Source: an uncultured Prevotella sp.
Lineage (GTDB): Bacteria; Bacteroidota; Bacteroidia; Bacteroidales; Bacteroidaceae
Assembly: GCA_902495455.1 (NCBI GenBank)
Contig: CABUXJ010000011.1
Location: 1 to 64,000 of the forward strand
Reading direction: 5' to 3'
DNA length: 64,000 nucleotides
Below are positions 7,893 through 16,179 of this stretch, piece after piece. Each line of letters begins with the position of its first letter. Within the stretch, counting starts at the first letter, position 1. The notes beneath the pieces were generated by a model. That model worked only from the letters and a program-made list of their open reading frames with translations. It ran no database searches and had not been told where the DNA came from. The position numbers and the translations under genes are program-made.

Positions 7893-9442
7893 AATGATAA
7901 TAATCCGGTCTTCGTTATCGTAATCTGCCCTCCATAATTGTCTCCGAGAATACCACCGAAGTCCATGCCATAACCACAACGAATACTCCAGCCTTTCAGG
8001 TTCTTGTAGTCAAAAGCATAGTTGGCTTCCAACAATATGCTCACATTGCTCTTTGCGCGGGTAAATGGACTTGTATATGTACCGAAACCGTCCTGATATG
8101 TCGCCAGAAGTCTGTAACTAAGATTGTCGGACGGTGCTCCGTACAGTCCGAGGTGAAATGCCATAAAACGATTGTTTTCCACCTCTATTGTTCCGTCAGT
8201 GTTGTATATAGGCGAGCGATATAGCGGATTGCCTATCACCTGCCCCCAGTGCTGCCATCCGGTGAATATGCCGTGATTATAATAATTGTCACGTCCACCC
8301 ACATGATCAGACAAGGACGGAGTGCGATCATGATAGACCGGGCCGCTTTGGTATTTGGTATAAATGTATTCAAACACCATGTCACGCAGCCAACGTCCCC
8401 GTTTCAGATTGACCTCTATTCCGAGCATCCAATCCTTGAAGTCGTAAAGCAGATATTTGCTCTTTTTCTTTGTGTTCCATTCGTCTCCCGTTCCATATCC
8501 GTTATAATCAAGTTGGAACATGGAAGAATGGTCTTCAAAGAACTTATCCACGTAGAAATGTGCTCCCCAATCTTCATTCTCGTAATTGACGCGAACCATC
8601 CAACTACCCAACTGGTCTCCCTCAAAGTTTGTGTATTGTGTCTCGTTGGAGTCAAAACCGCCGGGAATGAACGCATTCCAATAGGCTTTCAGACCGGTTC
8701 CGTTTTTATAGACCAACACTTCATCATTATCCGGGATATAAGACGTGCCGCCAAAGAGAGAGGCCATCTCCAATCCCAACTCCAATGACCACTGACAGAA
8801 CCGATAATCATTGCCTATTTTCAGATAGCCGGCCTTGCTGTGATACAAGACACCATCAGCATATTTGCTTTTCCGTCCCGTAAACTCATGCTGCCAGTTG
8901 TCGTCTGTCATGCGACCGTAGGCAATATGTCCTTTCAGACTCAGCCAGCCTTTGGTCAGCGGAACTTCCCAATAGTCCGGCAGAGCGAGCCGCACCTGCG
9001 GAACCGGACGGGCGTTGATGCCATACGTCTGGCCGCCGCTGGACAGCCGGTTGTTCTTCAACTCCATAGGCCTTTCCTTGCTGCCCACGGTCAGCACACC
9101 GTGAAGCCACCGACCCTCGACGTATGCCTGTTGCACAACGACATTGCTCGTGAAATGGTATGCCGCGGCCACGTCGACGCCATAGCCCACGCCCCAGCGT
9201 TTCATGGAGTCTGTCGCGAGAGGGCGTTGCAACGATGCACGCAGATAGCCGTTGACGTCCTCCAACGAACTGAGACCGTGCTTGTTTGCATTGAGCCACA
9301 GCGGAGTCTTGCCGGATGACAGCGTCGCCTGCATCTCGACACCATAGTGCAATCCATCCAAAAGTCCTTTACGTTCGGTATTCTGAGGAAATGCCTGCAA
9401 ACCGAACAATATGGAAGATGCTATAACAAGGAGTATTCTCAT
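7889..9442 (-). CDS. Wzi-like capsule assembly outer-membrane protein
   Basis: 517 residues with a cleavable signal (MRILLVIASSILFGLQAFPQ). It matches the capsule assembly Wzi family of Bacteroidota: repeated amphipathic beta-strands, GLHYGVEMQATLSSGKTPLW near residue 30, many aromatic residues and a C-terminal strand ending in ITITKTGLLSL. In Klebsiella, Wzi is an outer-membrane lectin that holds capsule on the surface; here it probably anchors the polysaccharide made by the convergent operon at 2-7.5 kb. It is transcribed away from 9.5 kb with a -7 box at 9544-9551 and a leader of about 100 bases, and is coupled to the lipocalin-like gene downstream. Full length. Confidence 0.87.
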   Translation of the reverse strand: MRILLVIASSILFGLQAFPQNTERKGLLDGLHYGVEMQATLSSGKTPLWLNANKHGLSSLEDVNGYLRASLQRPLATDSMKRWGVGYGVDVAAAYHFTSNVVVQQAYVEGRWLHGVLTVGSKERPMELKNNRLSSGGQTYGINARPVPQVRLALPDYWEVPLTKGWLSLKGHIAYGRMTDDNWQHEFTGRKSKYADGVLYHSKAGYLKIGNDYRFCQWSLELGLEMASLFGGTSYIPDNDEVLVYKNGTGLKAYWNAFIPGGFDSNETQYTNFEGDQLGSWMVRVNYENEDWGAHFYVDKFFEDHSSMFQLDYNGYGTGDEWNTKKKSKYLLYDFKDWMLGIEVNLKRGRWLRDMVFEYIYTKYQSGPVYHDRTPSLSDHVGGRDNYYNHGIFTGWQHWGQVIGNPLYRSPIYNTDGTIEVENNRFMAFHLGLYGAPSDNLSYRLLATYQDGFGTYTSPFTRAKSNVSILLEANYAFDYKNLKGWSIRCGYGMDFGGILGDNYGGQITITKTGLLSL

Positions 9443-9543
9443 CCTCTACATTTATTTATTATGTATAGCCGTAACCGTACGCATGTGGAAGTCTCACCGC
9501 ACATCGCTTGGTTATTGGCAATCAAATTATATTGATTTCACGG

Positions 9544-9551
9544 CAAAGTTA
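9544..9551 (-). promoter_or_regulatory. -7 box TAACTTTG for the Wzi-like gene
   Basis: On the minus strand the box reads TAACTTTG and lies about 100 bases upstream of the ATG at 9442. No matching -33 TTTG at the right spacing is visible. Confidence 0.45.
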
Positions 9552-9633
9552 CTGAAAAAAACCAAAAACGCCATTCCTATCTGCCGAAAAAACACGAGAT
9601 AGGGATTTTCCCTGCTCCGTTTAGGGAAAATCC

Positions 9634-9665
9634 TTTGCCGGTGACGTTTTTTTGATGTTACTTTG
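9634..9665 (+). promoter_or_regulatory. promoter TTTG-N20-TTACTTTG
   Basis: TTTG at 9634-9637, 20 bases, then TTACTTTG at 9658-9665 (one mismatch to TAnnTTTG). It lies 91 bases upstream of the ATG at 9757. Confidence 0.55.
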
Positions 9666-9756
9666 CAACAGATAAAAGACCGTCGGCTGTCAATGACACA
9701 AACGGTCAGAGAGAGAAAAAGAACAAAAGTTGAACCTTCATCAAAGCATAAAGATT

Positions 9757-10899
9757 ATGAAACGGACGATTATGACAATAGTGGCAATACTGACGATAGC
9801 AGTATCGGCCAGCGCTATGAGCTACGAGCAGGCACGTCGCGAAGCACTTTTCCTCACGGACAAGATGGCCTACGAGTTGAACCTCGACGACAGACAATAT
9901 GATGCCGCCTACGAGATCAATCTCGATTACCTCATGAGTGTCACCAGCCGCGACGATGTCTATGGCACTTATTGGTCACGGCGCAACCTCGACCTGGGCC
10001 ATATCCTTCTGGACTGGCAGTGGAACGCTTTCTGCGCAGCCTCATATTTTTATCGCCCGCTCTACTGGCACTCCGGTTATTGGCACTTCGGTGTCTACGC
10101 CCGCTATCCGCGACGCGACTACTTCTACTTCGGCCGTCCCACCGTCTATATATCCTATCGTGGCGGCCACAGCTGGAGGAGCAACGGCGGACGCAGCTAC
10201 TACGAAAGACATCGCCACGACTTCCGCCCGCATCCGGACCGTCACCAAGGTCTGCGCGACCGTTGGGACAGCGGTGACACACGCCACAACAACGGCAACA
10301 GCTTCAACAGTTCGACACGTGTGACTGTCAACAACAACGACCGCAACAACAACTCGTCACGTCCGAACATCGGCAGCAGCAAGACGGGAGGTTCGTTCAG
10401 CGGCAGCCGCACTACGGGGACAACCACACGTCCGTCATCAGGAACGTCCACACGTCCGTCCAACGGCACTGTCACCGGTTCGGGAAGCAAGACGGGAGGT
10501 TCTTTCGGTACATCACGCACAACAGACCGGAACATACATAGCGGTGCTTCGACCGTCAACTTAGGAACAGCCGATCGGGCGACGTCCGTTAAACCATTCT
10601 CCGACGTCCGCAGCACCAAAATACAAGGAACATCTTCCACTCGCAGCAACAACACGTTTGTCAAGAGCAGCAATTCCGCCGTGAGAAGCAGCAACTCCGC
10701 CGTGAGAAGCAACAGCAGTGGCACAAGAAACATGAATACCGCAGTGAGAAGCACGGGTACGCCGACAAGAAGCAACAGCAGTGCCATTCGCAGCAATACA
10801 TCCGTAAGAAGCGCATCGCCGCACACATCGTCCTCCCACCATGCGACATCCGGCAGCGGAAGTTCAAAGAGGTCCGGCAGTTTCGGCAACCGCAGATGA
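9757..10899 (+). CDS. secreted protein with low-complexity Ser/Thr/Asn/Arg-rich repeat tail, function unknown
   Basis: 380 residues from ATG 9757; an earlier in-frame ATG at 9730 would put charged residues before the signal peptide (MKRTIMTIVAILTIAVSASA). Residues ~22-150 form a compact domain with a helical start (YEQARREALFLTDKMAYELN) and a tyrosine/tryptophan-rich part (YFYRPLYWHSGYWHFGVYAR). From ~150 on it becomes disordered and basic: DRHQ, SSTRVTVNNNDRNNN, repeated KTGGSF and GTSTRPS, then tandem SNSAVRS units near residues 308-325 encoded by a 21-base direct repeat (about 10676-10717). The N-terminal half is seen in other Bacteroidota, but I know no function for it. It has no sorting tail. 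It may be a periplasmic or surface-exposed polycationic protein. Confidence 0.75.
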   Translation: MKRTIMTIVAILTIAVSASAMSYEQARREALFLTDKMAYELNLDDRQYDAAYEINLDYLMSVTSRDDVYGTYWSRRNLDLGHILLDWQWNAFCAASYFYRPLYWHSGYWHFGVYARYPRRDYFYFGRPTVYISYRGGHSWRSNGGRSYYERHRHDFRPHPDRHQGLRDRWDSGDTRHNNGNSFNSSTRVTVNNNDRNNNSSRPNIGSSKTGGSFSGSRTTGTTTRPSSGTSTRPSNGTVTGSGSKTGGSFGTSRTTDRNIHSGASTVNLGTADRATSVKPFSDVRSTKIQGTSSTRSNNTFVKSSNSAVRSSNSAVRSNSSGTRNMNTAVRSTGTPTRSNSSAIRSNTSVRSASPHTSSSHHATSGSGSSKRSGSFGNRR

Positions 10900-10921
10900 G
10901 CCGATGCGGCACAAACAAAAA

Positions 10922-11431
10922 TCAAGGAATCTCAAGCACCCTCACCTCGGCATTGTCCATGCGCGGGATGCGGTTCATCGGGAGATTGCGGAATACGGCT
11001 TGAACAGCTTTATTGATTATACCATGCCCCACGGCCAGCACACGCTGGCCGTGGTGTTTTGTTTTTATGTAGTCCAGGAAAGCGGCAGCGCGTTCCATCA
11101 TCTGTTCAAGCGTCTCTATGTCGTCCGGCCACGGTGCGTCTTTCAGGTCCGGAATAAACCGGCCCGTAAATCCACCCCAGTCACGCTCACGCAACAGCGG
11201 GGTCGTCTCCACCTCCATCCCGCGGATGTCGGCCACAACCTTGGCCGTATCGACAGCCCGCTTCAGGTCGCTCGCCACGATGGCATCCAGGCGTTCGCCA
11301 GCCAGCGCGTCAGCCAATCCGCGAGCCTGCTCCACGCCACGGGCGGTGAGCCGTCCTTGCGTCTGCCCCTGCATGATTTGTGCCACATTATCCTCCGTCT
11401 CACCGTGCCGCACGAGATATAACGTCGTCAT
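10922..11431 (-). CDS. histidine phosphatase family protein (phosphoglycerate mutase-like)
   Basis: 169 residues from ATG 11431 (a TTG at 11437 would add two residues). The catalytic motif LVRHGETEDN is at the N-terminus, with SDLKRAVDTA in the middle and VGHGIINKAV near residue 137, giving the paired catalytic histidines and arginines of the RHG superfamily. Likely a cytoplasmic phosphatase for a small phosphorylated metabolite; the nearest functional groups are CobC/GpmB-like enzymes, but no cobalamin genes are near, so substrate is open. Its -7 box (TACTTTTG, 11451-11458 on the minus strand) lies back to back with the promoter for the membrane protein gene at 11531. Confidence 0.88.
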   Translation of the reverse strand: MTTLYLVRHGETEDNVAQIMQGQTQGRLTARGVEQARGLADALAGERLDAIVASDLKRAVDTAKVVADIRGMEVETTPLLRERDWGGFTGRFIPDLKDAPWPDDIETLEQMMERAAAFLDYIKTKHHGQRVLAVGHGIINKAVQAVFRNLPMNRIPRMDNAEVRVLEIP

Positions 11432-11450
11432 AAGCAATGTTTTTATTATG

Positions 11451-11458
11451 CAAAAGTA
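11451..11458 (-). promoter_or_regulatory. -7 box TACTTTTG for the histidine phosphatase gene
   Basis: Fits TAnnTTTG on the minus strand, 19 bases upstream of ATG 11431. It is divergent from the box at 11492. Confidence 0.5.
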
Positions 11459-11491
11459 CTAAAAAGATTTTTCTCTTACACTCTTATTCAT

Positions 11492-11499
11492 TATTTTTG
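11492..11499 (+). promoter_or_regulatory. -7 box TATTTTTG for the HdeD-like gene
   Basis: Fits TAnnTTTG, 31 bases upstream of ATG 11531. The same context (cattatttttgcagca) occurs on the minus strand before the C10 protease gene. Confidence 0.5.
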
Positions 11500-11530
11500 C
11501 AGCAAAGACAACCAAACAAGCATTTACATC

Positions 11531-12178
11531 ATGAAAGTATTACAGAGTTCAATCTTCAGAGCAGCATGCTCCATCATCATCGGAGTACTGCTCATCAAAT
11601 ACCCGGCCGACACGGCAGCATGGCTCATCATCGCCATCGGGGTATTGTTCCTGCTGTCCGGTATCATTTCGTGTGCCGTCTACATCAGCGCCCGCCGCAA
11701 GGACGACGGTGTCACGATTCTTGACGCCAACGGCAAGATTGTGTCCGGCGGCGTTCCACCCTTCCCCATCGTCGGTGTCGGCAGCGTCATCCTCGGTCTG
11801 CTGCTGGCTCTGCGCCCCCACTTCGTCATGGACGCGCTGGGCTATGTCTTCGGAGCCATACTCATCCTCGGCGCCATCAACCAGATTGTCAATCTTGTTT
11901 CCGCCGGCCGCATCCGCCGCATCCCGGTGGTGTTCTGGATTTGTCCGGCGACCGTGCTCATTGTCGGTCTGATAGCCGTTCTGCGTCCCGTATGGATTGC
12001 CAGCGCCCCGCTCATCATCATCGGCTGGTGTCTGCTGCTGTATGGAGTGACCGACATCATCAACGCATTGAAGATCAATGCCGACCGCCGTCGTTTCGAC
12101 CGGCTCATGCGTCAGGCTTCCGTCAGCAACGCCTCCAATCCCGGAGACAACGATTATAACGACGGCAAGGAAAACTGA
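11531..12178 (+). CDS. HdeD-like DUF308 membrane protein
   Basis: 215 residues with about six hydrophobic helices in paired arrangement, for example SIIIGVLLIKYPADTAAWLI and VGSVILGLLLALRPHFVMDA, the repeated P-plus-short-loop pattern of the HdeD/DUF308 family. The C-terminal ~30 residues are hydrophilic and cytoplasmic (RRFDRLMRQASVSNASNPGD). In enterobacteria HdeD is linked to acid resistance; the role in Bacteroidota is not established. It is a single gene with its own promoter, followed by a bidirectional terminator hairpin (12211-12257) that separates it from the convergent protease gene. Confidence 0.82.
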   Translation: MKVLQSSIFRAACSIIIGVLLIKYPADTAAWLIIAIGVLFLLSGIISCAVYISARRKDDGVTILDANGKIVSGGVPPFPIVGVGSVILGLLLALRPHFVMDALGYVFGAILILGAINQIVNLVSAGRIRRIPVVFWICPATVLIVGLIAVLRPVWIASAPLIIIGWCLLLYGVTDIINALKINADRRRFDRLMRQASVSNASNPGDNDYNDGKEN

Positions 12179-12210
12179 CAACACCATCGCAGCTTTTACA
12201 TTATTATATA

Positions 12211-12257
12211 TACGGAAAACGCGGATTGCATGTATGGTGCAATCCACGTTTTCCGTA
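12211..12257. terminator. bidirectional terminator hairpin
   Basis: Arms TACGGAAAACGCGGATTGC (12211-12229) and its complement (12239-12257) with one mismatch and a 9-base loop. It lies between the convergent HdeD-like and C10 protease genes. Confidence 0.75.
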
Positions 12258-12282
12258 TCATATATTCCGATATATCGCCGAC

Positions 12283-14316
12283 TTACTTCTTTACGACCTT
12301 CTTGCCGCCGACGATATACATTCCCGCCGGCAATGTCTCCAACGCCTCACCAGCTTTGACTCCGCTGCGCAACAGAGTGCCCGCCAGACTGTAGACGTCA
12401 ACCTTGCCTGAGCCGAGTCCGCCGTCCGAAACCACGGTCTCGGAGATGCCGGACGCCTCGACCACCGTGAAACGGCTTGTGGCATACAGAGCCGGAGTGA
12501 GCAACGCTCCGGCGACATCGTCCTGGAGCTGCAACGTATATTCTTTACCTACGGTCAGCCGTCCGGCCAAGTCGCCGGTCATGACAAACTCGCGGGTCTC
12601 ACCGGCGCTCATCGAGACGGTGGTCGAGATTGTCCCGACAGTCAATCCGTTTTCCTTCACCAGACCGACAACCTTACGGTTGGTCACATCCGATGCAGCA
12701 GAGAGTGTGAAATGGACTTCCACATTGTCAGCAGTAACGGTGTTGTCACCGTTGGCTCCCACGTAAGTCTCACCGGCAAGCATCAGTGTCGGACGGTCGC
12801 CTGTCACCGTGATGCGCGGTATTGTCGTTCCGGGCTTAACGCGCACCTGCTGCCACTCGTCATGCGAATTGGCCGCACGATAGACCGGCAGGACCTCATA
12901 TTCGCCATTGGCCGTCACTCCGGCGGGAGTCGACTGAAGACCGGAAATGCCATACAACGGTTTCAGTTGCACTACAGTCGAGGATGAATAGCGCACCTCG
13001 CCCGTGGAGGTGTTGCGGAACATCATTCCGAACTCGACATCGACTGCCATCGACGAATAGCTGTAGATGTTGCCACTGAACGTCAATTGGCTATTGCGCG
13101 TCACCGTCGCTCCATTATTCCTCAGCGAAATTCCGTAGGGACTTGCCATGACGATATACGTCTTTGAGTCTCCGCGCTCTTTCTGCACGCCGAACAGACA
13201 GGACTGATATTCGGTGAAGCCATAGCCCACGGTACCGCCGCCCGTACCCGAACCTTCCGGATTGAGCGCGTTGGCTCCGGTGATGAGGAAGTCACCGTCG
13301 TAGCTGCCACCCCATCCCCAGTTGAAGTGATAGAGTCCGTCGCCGCTATATCCGTCGCAGACGAAAGCGTGGCCTTCGTTCTTGACAGTAGCACCCGAAT
13401 AGTAGACCGGACGCCCCTCGGCCAGTTCGCCATAGATGAGGTCTTCCCACTGGCTGTCCGTATAGTAGATGCGGTCCTCATAGTGGAGACCCTTGTCATA
13501 ACCGAAATACTGCACCAGCGCTCTGGCCACACTGATGCTGGTCGCACCCGAACCGGCAGGCGAATAGTCCATGTCGATGGCGACGCCGCAATGATAGACC
13601 AACGTGCCCGCCGCCACTCTTTTCGCACGCGGAGAGGACAGTGTGTAGCTGTCCAGCATGTTGTCCCAGTCGTATGTCGTCGAACCGAAGTCGGCGCTGA
13701 GCGAGATGCCATAAGTCTCTGTCGTATAGCTGTGGCTACCTGTCCCGACCTCCGGCCAACGGTGATGACGCATCACCTGAGCCATAGCCGTGGCGGCACA
13801 TCCCGACACGCAACGGCTGCCGGACACTGAGGGACAATACATATTGAACGGATCGCTCTGGTCCCACTTTGTCGTCATCAGATGTCCGATGAGCGGACGT
13901 TCCTCGGCAGCCTGTCGTCTTATGGGTGTTCCCGTGCGCACGGCGTCGGTGATGTTGGTCTCATACAGACTCAGCCACCACTTCATGGCCGCAGGAGCGC
14001 TGTCGTAGTCAAACTCGCCTTCATCCACACGACCAAGCAGGGCCGGTGCGAGGTCGTCGGCACTGACGATGACAAATCCGCCTCGCTCGCTTGCATGACT
14101 GTCGAACACATAGTAGCAGTTGATGCCGTCACGCACACCCGTGTAGGCCAACTTCATCTCGCGGTCGGTCAGCGACGGCATCCCGTGACGCATGCTGCCG
14201 GCTGACGCACGTGCTCCGGCCAGCGCTTCCGCCGGTGTGAGCTGACGCGCCATGCCGTCTGCAACACAGACTATGGCCGCAAAGACGACGGCCGAAAACT
14301 TAATCAATCTTTTCAT
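12283..14316 (-). CDS. secreted C10-family cysteine protease (streptopain-like) with C-terminal sorting tail
   Basis: 677 residues from ATG 14316 (a TTG at 14322 is also in frame). Signal peptide about 1-24. Residues ~25-125 form the Spi-like propeptide region typical of SpeB/PrtT-type proteases (FVIVSADD). The C10 core follows: nucleophile C173 in CVSGCAATAMAQVMRH, catalytic H316 in NEGHAFVCDGY, and HFNWGWGGSYDG closing the site. About 270 residues of beta-rich, Ig-like sequence come next, then a tail DVYSLAGTLLRSG...GMYIVGGKKVVKK that fits type IX secretion cargo. It is probably exported and surface-attached or released, degrading host or dietary protein. A -7 box lies at 14410-14417. Full length. 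Confidence 0.9.
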   Translation of the reverse strand: MKRLIKFSAVVFAAIVCVADGMARQLTPAEALAGARASAGSMRHGMPSLTDREMKLAYTGVRDGINCYYVFDSHASERGGFVIVSADDLAPALLGRVDEGEFDYDSAPAAMKWWLSLYETNITDAVRTGTPIRRQAAEERPLIGHLMTTKWDQSDPFNMYCPSVSGSRCVSGCAATAMAQVMRHHRWPEVGTGSHSYTTETYGISLSADFGSTTYDWDNMLDSYTLSSPRAKRVAAGTLVYHCGVAIDMDYSPAGSGATSISVARALVQYFGYDKGLHYEDRIYYTDSQWEDLIYGELAEGRPVYYSGATVKNEGHAFVCDGYSGDGLYHFNWGWGGSYDGDFLITGANALNPEGSGTGGGTVGYGFTEYQSCLFGVQKERGDSKTYIVMASPYGISLRNNGATVTRNSQLTFSGNIYSYSSMAVDVEFGMMFRNTSTGEVRYSSSTVVQLKPLYGISGLQSTPAGVTANGEYEVLPVYRAANSHDEWQQVRVKPGTTIPRITVTGDRPTLMLAGETYVGANGDNTVTADNVEVHFTLSAASDVTNRKVVGLVKENGLTVGTISTTVSMSAGETREFVMTGDLAGRLTVGKEYTLQLQDDVAGALLTPALYATSRFTVVEASGISETVVSDGGLGSGKVDVYSLAGTLLRSGVKAGEALETLPAGMYIVGGKKVVKK

Positions 14317-14409
14317 AATCAATCATATATTATTGTTTGTTTTTACATTCCAACCGCTTCTCAATATCCATGTCGCTTCAGGGACATTGCCAAAGTGGAA
14401 TTTGTGCTG

Positions 14410-14417
14410 CAAAAATA
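14410..14417 (-). promoter_or_regulatory. -7 box TATTTTTG for the C10 protease gene
   Basis: TAnnTTTG match on the minus strand, giving a leader of roughly 90 bases to ATG 14316. Confidence 0.5.
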
Positions 14418-14950
14418 ATGAAAAATATCAAAACCTCGACCTTCATTCAGTCATTTTTGTCCGTATCCCACCGCTTTTGGATATATTCTCTACTCCGGCC
14501 TTGCGGTAACTATTCAGCGGTAGATAATCCAAGATCAGGTATAAGAGCTGCGATTGACGCGCGAAACAGCCAACCGCATCTCTTCCGCCGGCAAGGGAAA
14601 AGGCTCTTTCTCTTGGCCTATCAAACATTTTCTACATGCCATTTATTGGCAGAAGTAAAGACGTTACAACTACCGCTACTTTGTAAGACCTCCATACAGT
14701 TACCTCTTTTTTTATTTCTTAGACTTGGCCTAAGCGGGGGGGGGGAGTGAATAGTTACGTCTTGCGGACGCAATAGTTAAAAACTCGGAATAAACTTTAC
14801 AAACGGCCTCCATTTTAACACAAATTTTCCGCAAGGTTGTCCCTCGGACGCAAATATCGCAAAATAGCGCGTGCATCTTTTTCTCCCTGAGACACAGAGT
14901 ATTACAGCGATTTTCAGCGAAATGTGCAATAATTTCAGCCGTTTTTCCGA

Positions 14951-15066
14951 GCCGTAAGGCCCTTACGGCATTGCAACGAGGGCCCCGTTGCATCACGACG
15001 AGCGTGCCGTTGAGAGACAACGGCATGCCCGCTGCCGACCAACGGGGCCCTCGTTGGTCGGCAGCA
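14951..15066. repeat. GC-rich nested palindromic repeat, family A copy 1
   Basis: Four successive palindromes: gccgtaaggcccttacggc (14951-14969), a gcaacgagggccccgttgc-type hairpin (about 14973-14991), an arm pair around cgtgccgttg/caacggcatg (15003-15027) and the long ctgccgaccaacgg/tcgttggtcggcag hairpin (15032-15066). The same words recur near 25830 and 60960. Confidence 0.75.
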
Positions 15067-15174
15067 GACAAAATCTTGAAGAGCAAAAGAGATTTTTCGG
15101 TCAAAAAACGACATTCCCGCCGTTTTTTCGGAGCATTTTTGAGATGTTAAATTAACAATCTTTTTCTGACAAAA

Positions 15175-15403
15175 GTAGGGTCGCGACCTGTCGAGGCCGC
15201 CTCCGTGCCGTTAATTCAGAACTTTTTCAGAGGAAACTCTAAACGCAAAGGCCGCAAAGACGCAAAGTTTTCTGTTCGCGGATTTAATACAATTGCTATG
15301 AAACTTTGTGTCTTTGCGGCCTTTGCGTTTAATTTCTGTTATCTTCGCATTTAAATATGCCGGTATGTGACAAGGAGGCGGTCGAGACGGGTCGAGGCCC
15401 TAC
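15175..15403. repeat. palindromic element family B copy 1, with nested hairpin
   Basis: 30-base inverted ends (gtagggtcgcgacctgtcga... 15175-15204; complement 15374-15403) with only a few mismatches. Inside at 15241-15330 is a second element with 30-base arms (aaacgcaaaggccgcaaaga..., 15241-15270 and 15301-15330) of the 'acgcaaagacgcaaag' type found in many bacterial genomes. Other copies at 37171 and 60601 lack the insert. Confidence 0.8.
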
Positions 15404-15466
15404 TTTGAAGCGTTGTCAACCGCCCGGTCCCGGTCTATTATGACGGACAGCGACCTCGCTTTGTCT

Positions 15467-16108
15467 TCACCGCACTCTCGTCACGATGCCCTCGATGTAT
15501 GTCTTGAGGATGTTGATGCCGGTCTTGTTTTCTCCTCCGAGCGGCACGATGAGGTCGGCATACTTCTTGGTCGGTTCGATGAACTGCTCGTGCATGGGCT
15601 TGAGCACTTTCAGGTAGCGGTCGATGACCATGTCGACAGTGCGGCCGCGCTCGATGACGTCGCGCTGGATGTTGCGGATGAGACGCTCGTCGGAGTCGGT
15701 GTCAACGAAGATTTTCAGGTCCATCATGTCGCGCAACTTCTTGTTGAGCAACGTCATGATGCCCTCGATGATGATGACTGGTTTCGGTTCGACGTGGATC
15801 GTCTCCGGGAGGCGGTTGCACTTGATATACGAATACGTCGGCTGCTCGACAGCTTCGCCGGCCTTGAGCATCTTGATGTGTTCCGTGAGCAGTTTCCAGT
15901 CGAAGGCGTCCGGATGGTCGAAATTGATGGCGTGACGCTCCTCGTCGGTCATGCCTGTCGTGTCGTTATAGTAGGAGTCGAGCGGCACCACTGCCACATA
16001 GTGAGGCGGCAGGGCCTCGGCTATCTTTTTCACTACGGTGGTCTTGCCCGATCCGGTGCCACCGGCTATTCCAATGATTGTCATACACTTATTTGTTTGA
16101 AGATTCAT
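15467..16108 (-). CDS. udk: uridine kinase
   Basis: 213 residues from ATG 16108; the ATG at 16084 (MTIIGIAGG) is an alternative eight codons downstream. Cytoplasmic pyrimidine salvage enzyme that phosphorylates uridine and cytidine with ATP or GTP. P-loop GIAGGTGSGKTT right at the start, PLDSYYND, NFDHPDAFDW (substrate-binding region), IKCNRLPET, IIIEGIMTL and the lid region with RDVIERGRTVD are all present, as in bacterial Udk. The long upstream frame has no family similarity and overlaps the neighbour. It may be co-transcribed with the glycosylase-like gene 71 bases upstream. Confidence 0.92.
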   Translation of the reverse strand: MNLQTNKCMTIIGIAGGTGSGKTTVVKKIAEALPPHYVAVVPLDSYYNDTTGMTDEERHAINFDHPDAFDWKLLTEHIKMLKAGEAVEQPTYSYIKCNRLPETIHVEPKPVIIIEGIMTLLNKKLRDMMDLKIFVDTDSDERLIRNIQRDVIERGRTVDMVIDRYLKVLKPMHEQFIEPTKKYADLIVPLGGENKTGINILKTYIEGIVTRVR

Positions 16109-16179
16109 GATGTTTGTTTTCTTTGATATATGTCGCGGGTCCGAAGACCTCGATGGCGCATCCGACGCTCCCGTCGGGA

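Larger units (their letters stand above)
14317..15466. other. 1.1 kb intergenic region packed with palindromes
   Basis: No credible gene; the open frames on both strands overlap repeats. In order: the C10 protease leader and -7 box, an AT-rich stretch, a run of ten G (14736-14745), a GC-rich nested palindrome cluster (14951-15066), and a 229-base element with inverted ends holding a second hairpin (15175-15403). Confidence 0.6.

Noticed and set aside
10242..10925. 227-codon minus-strand frame rich in Leu and Val
   Set aside because: Arises from the reverse of the low-complexity Ser/Asn/Arg tail; no ordered domain.
14730..15104. 124-codon minus-strand frame
   Set aside because: Runs through the family A palindrome and the G10 tract; no protein-like character.
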